This document shows positions 5,781 to 10,693 of a DNA stretch of 10,693 nt, in pieces (the stretch's first letter is position 1; each line of letters starts with the position of its first letter). The notes under the pieces were generated by a model, which worked only from the letters and a program-made list of their open reading frames with translations, did no database searches and was not told the origin of the DNA. The position numbers were made by a program, and so were the translations under genes. Source of the DNA: an uncultured Eubacteriales bacterium (GTDB taxonomy: Bacteria; Bacillota; Clostridia; Christensenellales; Aristaeellaceae); NCBI GenBank assembly GCA_900550955.1, contig URUF01000064.1:1-10693 (forward strand). Reading direction: 5' to 3'.

Positions 5781-7462
5781 CCCGCCGCGGTTTGCTCCTC
5801 TGCGGCCAGCACGGGAACGGGCGCGGGATGGGGCGGCGTAGAGGCGTCGGCGGGGGCGGCGGCGCTTGCGGGCAGCAGCATGCGGTCCAGCGCTTCTTCC
5901 AGGGTGGAGATGGGCACCACCTCGATGGTGGTGTGCTCAAAGCGTTCCATGCGGTTATCCATGGGGATGAGCACGGTGGTGAGGCCCGCGTGCTCGGCGG
6001 CCTCTACCTTGCCGGGCACGCCGCCCACGGGCTTTACCAGGCCGCGAACCGATAGCTCGCCCGTAACGGCCACGTGGCCGTCCACCGGCCTGCCGGTAAG
6101 GGCGCTGGCGGCCACCACGGCCATGGCTACGCCGGCGGAGGGGCCGTCCACGGGCGTGCCGCCCGGAAAGTTGATGTGCAAGTCATACGCCTGGGTGCGG
6201 TAGCCCATGGAGCACAATAGGGTCATCACGTTTTCTAGAGAGCTGCGGGCGGTGGATTTGCGCTTGATTTTGCGCCCCTCCGCGCCAATTTCTTCCTCCT
6301 CCACAATGCCGGTGATGGTGAGGCGGCCGCTGCCGGGCTGCGCCACCGCCTCGATTTCCATTGTGGCGCCCTGATGGCTGCCGATGATGGCCAGCCCGTG
6401 CACGACCCCCACGCGGTTTTCCGTATCGGCGCGCTGGTCGGGGCGGGCGGCATAGTGGCCGGAATAGATCACCCATTCCACGTCCGCGGTGGTGATCTGC
6501 GTGCGGTTTTCCATCTGCGCAAGGCCCGCGCACATCTGCACGATGTTTACCGCGTCGCGGCCGCAGGTGGCGAAGCGGCCTACCATTTCCGCGTCCTCAT
6601 GGGTCATTTCAAAGCCTGCGCGCCCGGCGGAGTGGTAGGCGATATCCGCGATTTCCTCGGGCTCCAGCGCGCGGAAGAACACCTCCATGCAGCGGCTGCG
6701 CAGCGCGGGCGAAATTTCCTGCGGGCTGCGGGTGGTAGCGCCCACGAGGCGGAAATCCGCCGGAAGGCCGTTTTTGAAGATATCGTGAATATAGCGGGGC
6801 ACGCCGGTATCGTCCGGGTTATAATAGGCGGATTCAAGCATGACCTTGCGGTCCTCCAGCACCTTGAGCAGCTTGTTCATCTGGATGGGATGCAGCTCGC
6901 CGATCTCGTCCAGGAACAGCACGCCGCCATGCGCCTTGCTTACCGCGCCTGGCTTGGGCTGGGGAATGCCCTGCACGCCCAAGGGCCCTGCGCCCTGGTA
7001 AATGGGGTCGTGCACGCTGCCAATGAGGGGGTCGGCTATGGCGCGCTCGTCAAAGCGCACGCAGGTGGCGTCCATCTCAATAAAGGGAGCGTTGGGAAGG
7101 AAGGGCGTGCCAGGGCTTTTTTTGGCCGCTTCCAGCACAAGGCGCGCAGCGCAGGTTTTGCCAATGCCCGGAGGGCCGTAAATCAGCACATGCTGCGGGT
7201 TTTTGCCGCACAAAATGGCTTTGAGCGACTTGATGCCGTCCTCCTGGCCTACGATATCCGAAAACTTGGCGGGACGGACGCGCTCGGCAAGCGGCTCGCT
7301 CAGCTTGAGGGCGCGCATCTTTTGGAGCCGGTCGTATTCCCGGCCGCTTTCGCGGCGGGTAGCAGGCTGCGTTTTGCGCTGCTGGCGCAGCTGCGTATAG
7401 AAGTAGATGCCCACCACCACGGTGACCAATAGCTGGATCGCAAACAAAATGGCGCTGACCAA
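5771..7462 (-). CDS. lonB: LonB, membrane-anchored ATP-dependent Lon-type protease
   Basis: A protease of the Bacillus LonB type. Numbering from the upstream ATG at 7477, it has an N-terminal membrane segment (about 8-28), then an AAA+ module with Walker A GPPGIGKT (101-108), ADPLIGSVHDPIYQGAG (148-164, strongly LonB-like), Walker B VLFLDE (186-191), sensor-1 GATT (247-250) and an Arg-finger region PALRSRC (257-263). The C-terminal Lon protease domain has the catalytic Ser447 in DGPSAG and Lys490 in KPVGGVPGK. There is no LonA-type N-terminal substrate domain. A Pro/Ala-rich tail (about 537-568) is unusual. I prefer the TTG at 7462: GGAGG lies eight bases upstream and the resulting N-terminus matches B. 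subtilis LonB, whereas ATG 7477 lacks a ribosome binding site. In B. subtilis LonB acts in the forespore; no forespore promoter was recognised here. It diverges from lon. Confidence 0.95.
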   Translation of the reverse strand: MVSAILFAIQLLVTVVVGIYFYTQLRQQRKTQPATRRESGREYDRLQKMRALKLSEPLAERVRPAKFSDIVGQEDGIKSLKAILCGKNPQHVLIYGPPGIGKTCAARLVLEAAKKSPGTPFLPNAPFIEMDATCVRFDERAIADPLIGSVHDPIYQGAGPLGVQGIPQPKPGAVSKAHGGVLFLDEIGELHPIQMNKLLKVLEDRKVMLESAYYNPDDTGVPRYIHDIFKNGLPADFRLVGATTRSPQEISPALRSRCMEVFFRALEPEEIADIAYHSAGRAGFEMTHEDAEMVGRFATCGRDAVNIVQMCAGLAQMENRTQITTADVEWVIYSGHYAARPDQRADTENRVGVVHGLAIIGSHQGATMEIEAVAQPGSGRLTITGIVEEEEIGAEGRKIKRKSTARSSLENVMTLLCSMGYRTQAYDLHINFPGGTPVDGPSAGVAMAVVAASALTGRPVDGHVAVTGELSVRGLVKPVGGVPGKVEAAEHAGLTTVLIPMDNRMERFEHTTIEVVPISTLEEALDRMLLPASAAAPADASTPPHPAPVPVLAAEEQTAAGKG

Positions 7463-7586
7463 CGGTAGAACCTCCATTCATGGAATGCTTGTACGATGTT
7501 CCGTGCTAGCTTGTGAGAAACGCCGCCGTTCCATGTATGGGGGATGTTGGCAGCACCGCAGATTTGTGACAATACGGCCTGGAAGC

Positions 7587-7615
7587 TTGCATTTGGCCGC
7601 AAATGCCGCTATAAT
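7587..7615 (+). promoter_or_regulatory. Sigma-A-type promoter of lon-ysxC
   Basis: A perfect -10 TATAAT at 7610-7615 is preceded, after a 17-base spacer, by a partial -35 TTGCAT at 7587-7592. The predicted start is near 7622, giving a leader of about 54 bases to the lon ATG at 7676. Confidence 0.7.
7589..7606. promoter_or_regulatory. Perfect inverted repeat inside the lon promoter (candidate operator)
   Basis: GCATTTG (7589-7595) and CAAATGC (7600-7606) form a perfect 7-bp palindrome around four bases. It overlaps the -35 element and fills most of the -35/-10 spacer, ending four bases before the -10. A dimeric repressor bound here would block RNA polymerase. It is not CIRCE or a CtsR site, so the regulator is unknown. 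Confidence 0.55.
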
Positions 7616-7675
7616 CATTGCACGCGGCGCAAAGCTGCGGCAAAGTGTGCTTTTTGGAAACATGGGAGGATATGT

Positions 7676-10084
7676 ATGCAGGATACGGTTCGCAGGAGCG
7701 TGCTTGTGCGCATGCCCGTGCTGCCTTTGCGGGGGATGATGATTTTTCCGCATATGGTGCTTCATTTTGACGTGGGCAGGCCCAAGAGCGTGGCGGCCCT
7801 TGAAAAAGCGATGATGGAGGATCAGCGCGTCTTTTTGGTGGCGCAGACGGACGCCGAGGTGGATGATCCCCATGGGGGCGATCTATGCCGCGTGGGCACG
7901 ATTGCGCAAATCAAGCAGGTGCTCAATTTGCCCGGCGACAGCATCCGCGTGCTGGTAGAGGGCATGCGGCGCGCCGTTTTGGGCAGCGTTTTGCAGGAGG
8001 ACCCCTGCATGATCGCCTCCGTTAGGCCTGTGCGCGAGGATACGGGACGCGATACGCCGGAAATGAAGGCGCTGGTGCGCACCACGCACGCATTTTTTGA
8101 GGAATACTGCGCGGCCAGCATGCGTGTATCGCAGGAAACGCTGCGCTCCGTGATGGATGTGGACAAGCCGGATCAGCTGGCGGATATCATCGCAGCGAAT
8201 GTGCTCACCCGCCTGGAGGACAGGCAGGCCATTTTGGAAAAGCTGAAGGTGAAGGACCGTCTGGAGGCGCTATGCGCCATCCTGCTGCGTGAAACCGAGC
8301 TTGCAGACGTGGAAAAGCAGGTGCAGGCCCGTATCAAAAAGCAAATTGAAAAAAACCAGAAGGATTACTATCTGCGCGAACAGATCAAGGCCATCCAGAC
8401 GGAGCTGGGCGACAAGGACGGCACCGATGTGGAGGAGCTGCGCGAAAAACTTGCCAATACGCCGCTAAACGACGAGGCGCGCGAGAAGGCCGAGAAGGAG
8501 CTGGACAGGCTTAGCCGCATGGCCCCTGGCACGCCGGAGATTGGCGTGAGCCGCACCTATGTGGAATGGATTTTGGACCTGCCCTGGGGCAAAACAACCG
8601 TAGATAACCTGGATTTGAAACGCGCCCGCCGCGTTTTGGAGGAAGATCACTACGGGCTGGAAAAGGTGAAGGAACGCATTATCGAGTATCTGGCCGTGCT
8701 GCGCATGAAAAACGATATGAAGGGCCCGATTTTGTGCTTCGCCGGCCCTCCGGGCGTGGGCAAAACTTCCATCGTGCGGGCCATCGCGAAGGCTGTGGGG
8801 CGCAAGTTCGTGCAGATGTCGCTGGGCGGCGTGCGCGACGAGGCGGAAATTCGCGGCCATAGGCGCACCTATGTGGGCGCTATACCAGGACGAATTATCG
8901 CGGGCATCAAGCAGGCAGGCACCACCAACCCGGTTTTCCTGTTTGACGAAATCGATAAAATGAGCAACGATTTTCGCGGCGACCCGGCGGCGGCCCTGCT
9001 AGAGGTGCTGGACGCCGAGCAAAACAACGCCTTCCGTGATCACTATATGGAGCTGCCCTTTGATTTGAGCCATGTGATGTTCATTACCACCGCAAACGAT
9101 GTGGCCTCCATCCCGCCGGCGCTGCTGGACCGCCTGGAGATTATCGAGGTGCCCAGCTACACGGAGGAAGAAAAGCTCAAAATTGCGCGCAAGCATCTGC
9201 TGCCCAAACAGGTGAGCGCGCACGGGCTTAAGCCCCGAAGCGTGCGCATGAACGACAAGGCGCTGCGCACGGTCATTGAGGGCTACACCCGCGAGGCGGG
9301 CGTGCGCGAGCTGGAACGCACCCTGGCGCGGGTGGTGCGCAAGGCAACCGTGGAAATGCTGGACAGCAGGGTGGAGGAGATCAACGTAACCGCCGAAAAG
9401 CTGGCGGCCTATCTGGGAAGCGTGAAGTACACGCGCGAGCCCTTGGAAAACGAAAGCCGCATCGGTGTGGTGAACGGCCTGGCCTATACCAGTGTGGGCG
9501 GCGAAATGCTGAGAGTGGAATGCGCGGTAATGCAGGGAACGGGCGCTTTGCAGCTCACCGGCAAGCTGGGCGATGTGATGCAGGAAAGCGCCAAGGCGGC
9601 TCTATCCTGGGTGCGGGCGCATTCGGAACCGTGGGGCATTCCCGCCGGGTTTTATAAAGAACACGATATCCATATTCACGTTCCCGAGGGCGCGGTGCCC
9701 AAGGACGGCCCCAGCGCGGGCGTGACGCTGGTTACGGCGCTGGTGAGCGCCCTCACCTCCATCCCGGTGAAGCAAAGCGTGGCGATGACGGGCGAAATAA
9801 CGCTGCGCGGGCGCGTGCTGCCCATTGGCGGCCTCAAGGAAAAGCTGATGGCCGCCTATCGCGCAGGCGTGGGCGTTGTGCTGATTCCGCGCGAAAATAT
9901 GAAGGATTTGGAGGACGTATCCCAAACGGTGCGCAGCCGCGTTGAAATCCGCCCCGTGGATACGGTGGAGGAAGTGATTCGCACGGCGTTGGTGTGCGAG
10001 CCGCCCATGATTGCCGAAACGCAGCTGGATGCGCCCCTGGGAATGACAGCCTGCCATAAGCCTTCCGCATACAGAGGATTGTAA
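7676..10084 (+). CDS. lon: ATP-dependent protease LonA
   Basis: An 802-residue cytoplasmic serine protease that unfolds and degrades damaged and regulatory proteins in an ATP-driven hexamer. Domains in order: N-terminal substrate-binding LAN domain starting LPLRGMMIFPHMVLHFDVGR (16-35), a coiled-coil region around 210-285 (VEKQVQARIKKQIEKNQKDY), and AAA+ with Walker A GPPGVGKT (357-364), SLGGVRDEAEIRGHRRTYVG (382-401) and Walker B FLFDEIDK (421-428). The protease domain has catalytic Ser680 in KDGPSAG and Lys723 in GGLKEK. All are one residue from their E. coli Lon positions, so the chain is intact. After about residue 772 there is a nonconserved tail of some 30 residues. The ATG at 7676 is set by GGGAGGA (7664-7670), five bases upstream; the frame stays open further upstream, but that part is promoter DNA. 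It is followed three bases later by ysxC. Confidence 0.98.
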   Translation: MQDTVRRSVLVRMPVLPLRGMMIFPHMVLHFDVGRPKSVAALEKAMMEDQRVFLVAQTDAEVDDPHGGDLCRVGTIAQIKQVLNLPGDSIRVLVEGMRRAVLGSVLQEDPCMIASVRPVREDTGRDTPEMKALVRTTHAFFEEYCAASMRVSQETLRSVMDVDKPDQLADIIAANVLTRLEDRQAILEKLKVKDRLEALCAILLRETELADVEKQVQARIKKQIEKNQKDYYLREQIKAIQTELGDKDGTDVEELREKLANTPLNDEAREKAEKELDRLSRMAPGTPEIGVSRTYVEWILDLPWGKTTVDNLDLKRARRVLEEDHYGLEKVKERIIEYLAVLRMKNDMKGPILCFAGPPGVGKTSIVRAIAKAVGRKFVQMSLGGVRDEAEIRGHRRTYVGAIPGRIIAGIKQAGTTNPVFLFDEIDKMSNDFRGDPAAALLEVLDAEQNNAFRDHYMELPFDLSHVMFITTANDVASIPPALLDRLEIIEVPSYTEEEKLKIARKHLLPKQVSAHGLKPRSVRMNDKALRTVIEGYTREAGVRELERTLARVVRKATVEMLDSRVEEINVTAEKLAAYLGSVKYTREPLENESRIGVVNGLAYTSVGGEMLRVECAVMQGTGALQLTGKLGDVMQESAKAALSWVRAHSEPWGIPAGFYKEHDIHIHVPEGAVPKDGPSAGVTLVTALVSALTSIPVKQSVAMTGEITLRGRVLPIGGLKEKLMAAYRAGVGVVLIPRENMKDLEDVSQTVRSRVEIRPVDTVEEVIRTALVCEPPMIAETQLDAPLGMTACHKPSAYRGL

Positions 10085-10087
10085 GAA

Positions 10088-10675
10088 ATGGAAATCAAAA
10101 CCGCCTCCTTCGTAACCAGCTTGGCCGCTTATCATGAGCAGCCGCCCATCACCTTACGGCAGCTGGCCGTGGTGGGCAAAAGCAACGTGGGCAAAAGCTC
10201 GCTCATCAATGCGCTGTGCAACCGCAAAAAGCTGTGCAAAACCAGCGCCACGCCCGGCAAAACCCGCTTGATCAACGTGTTTTTGATTAATGAGGCCTTC
10301 CATCTGGTGGATTTGCCCGGCTATGGCTTTGCCAAGGTGGATAAGGCCGAAAAGCAGCGCTGGGGCGAGATGATGGACCGGTATTTCCAGGAAAGCACGC
10401 ATCTTGAGCACGTGCTGCATCTGGTGGATATCCGGCATGAGCCCACGCAGGATGATATCGCCATGAGCCAGTATTTCCGCCAGATGGGCATCCCTTTTAC
10501 CGTGGTGGCCACTAAGGCGGATAAGATCAGCCGGGGCGCGCGCATGAAGCACATTGCGCCTATCTGCCGGGCGCTGCTTGTGCAGCCGTGGGAGATCATC
10601 CCTTTTTCCAGCGAGGATATGACGGGGCGCGATAAGCTGCTGGAGCTGATTGAGGGCGTATTGACAGAGGAATAA
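10088..10675 (+). CDS. ysxC: Ribosome biogenesis GTPase YsxC/EngB
   Basis: A 195-residue TRAFAC-class GTPase, normal length for the family, needed for late assembly of the 50S ribosomal subunit in B. subtilis. GTPase motifs: G1 GKSNVGKS (30-37), switch-I/G2 TSATPGKT (52-59), G3 DLPGYG (75-80), G4 TKAD (142-145) and G5 SSE (174-176). Around G3 the sequence LVDLPGYGFAKV is the family hallmark. The start ATG at 10088 is three bases after the lon stop, with an AGAGGA site overlapping the end of lon, so translation is likely coupled to lon. The lon-ysxC pairing matches Bacillus. No terminator is visible before the window ends. Confidence 0.97.
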   Translation: MEIKTASFVTSLAAYHEQPPITLRQLAVVGKSNVGKSSLINALCNRKKLCKTSATPGKTRLINVFLINEAFHLVDLPGYGFAKVDKAEKQRWGEMMDRYFQESTHLEHVLHLVDIRHEPTQDDIAMSQYFRQMGIPFTVVATKADKISRGARMKHIAPICRALLVQPWEIIPFSSEDMTGRDKLLELIEGVLTEE

Positions 10676-10693
10676 ACAAGTGGGGCGGCGTGC

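Larger units (their letters stand above)
7463..7675. other. lonB/lon divergent intergenic region
   Basis: About 213 bases separate the two divergent protease genes. The plus side holds a clear lon promoter and an inverted-repeat operator candidate (listed separately). A TTGTGA hexamer occurs twice (7511-7516 and 7564-7569). On the minus strand I see only a lone TTGTCA around 7575-7570 with a poor -10 at the right distance, so the lonB promoter is undefined. I found no CIRCE or CtsR-type heptad repeat. Confidence 0.6.

Noticed and set aside
5692..5940. N-terminal extension of the 155-residue protein
   Set aside because: The extra 83 residues are Pro/Arg-rich antisense-of-frame translation within lonB, and a promoter plus ribosome binding site precede the internal ATG at 5691.
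6374..7432. Long plus-strand open frame (352 residues) opposite lonB
   Set aside because: It is a shadow of lonB: it is rich in Ala, His, Arg and Gly, has no recognisable domain, and lies wholly antisense to an unmistakable protease.
7463..7600. Forespore sigma-F or sigma-G promoter for lonB
   Set aside because: I looked for the -35/-10 patterns on the minus strand; partial -10-like strings exist but none with a matching -35 at the right spacing.
7620..7655. Hairpin followed by five T's in the lon leader (possible attenuator)
   Set aside because: The 6-bp stem with a 19-base loop is weak, and its left arm lies about at the predicted transcription start, so it would not form fully in the RNA.
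7544..7675. Upstream extension of the lon reading frame by 44 codons
   Set aside because: It covers the lon promoter and leader. The ATG at 7676 has a good ribosome binding site and matches Lon N-termini.

Overview
This window looks like a chromosomal segment of a fairly GC-rich, Gram-positive spore-former-type bacterium (Bacillota, probably class Clostridia). The evidence is gene content: a yicC-remA-gmk-rpoZ-coaBC cluster, a Bacillus-type LonB beside LonA, ysxC directly behind lon, strong AGGAGG-like ribosome binding sites and frequent GTG/TTG starts. I cannot name the genus.

Left block (1-3714, all + strand). A small conserved uncharacterised protein is followed by a near-ideal extended -10 promoter. 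Then comes a tight housekeeping operon: yicC (RNA endonuclease family), remA (DUF370 DNA-binding regulator), gmk (guanylate kinase), rpoZ (RNA polymerase omega) and coaBC (coenzyme A synthesis). It ends at a very strong intrinsic terminator. In Bacillus subtilis coaBC is followed by priA-def-fmt; here that linkage is broken.

Middle block (3715-5223). This is a decay zone, visibly more A+T-rich than its flanks. It holds a helix-turn-helix regulator pseudogene with two in-frame stops, and an ECF sigma factor gene that keeps region 2 but has lost region 4. The sigma fragment runs out of frame into the C-terminal part of a PepSY-like protein, as if one deletion had removed the middle of a sigma/partner-protein pair. 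After this come several hairpins, including a bidirectional terminator, in about 260 bases without a convincing gene.

Right block (5224-10693). On the minus strand lie an uncharacterised 155-residue protein with an internal duplication (own promoter) and lonB, a membrane-anchored Lon-like protease. On the plus strand, diverging from lonB, are lon (LonA) and ysxC (engB, ribosome-assembly GTPase), separated by 3 bases. The lonB/lon intergenic region carries a lon promoter whose -35/-10 spacer contains a perfect 7-bp inverted repeat, a good operator candidate.

I see no CRISPR array, tRNA, rRNA, transposase or clear defence system. The most interesting items are the lon operator, the sigma/PepSY deletion scar, the duplicated 155-residue family and the structured intergenic element.
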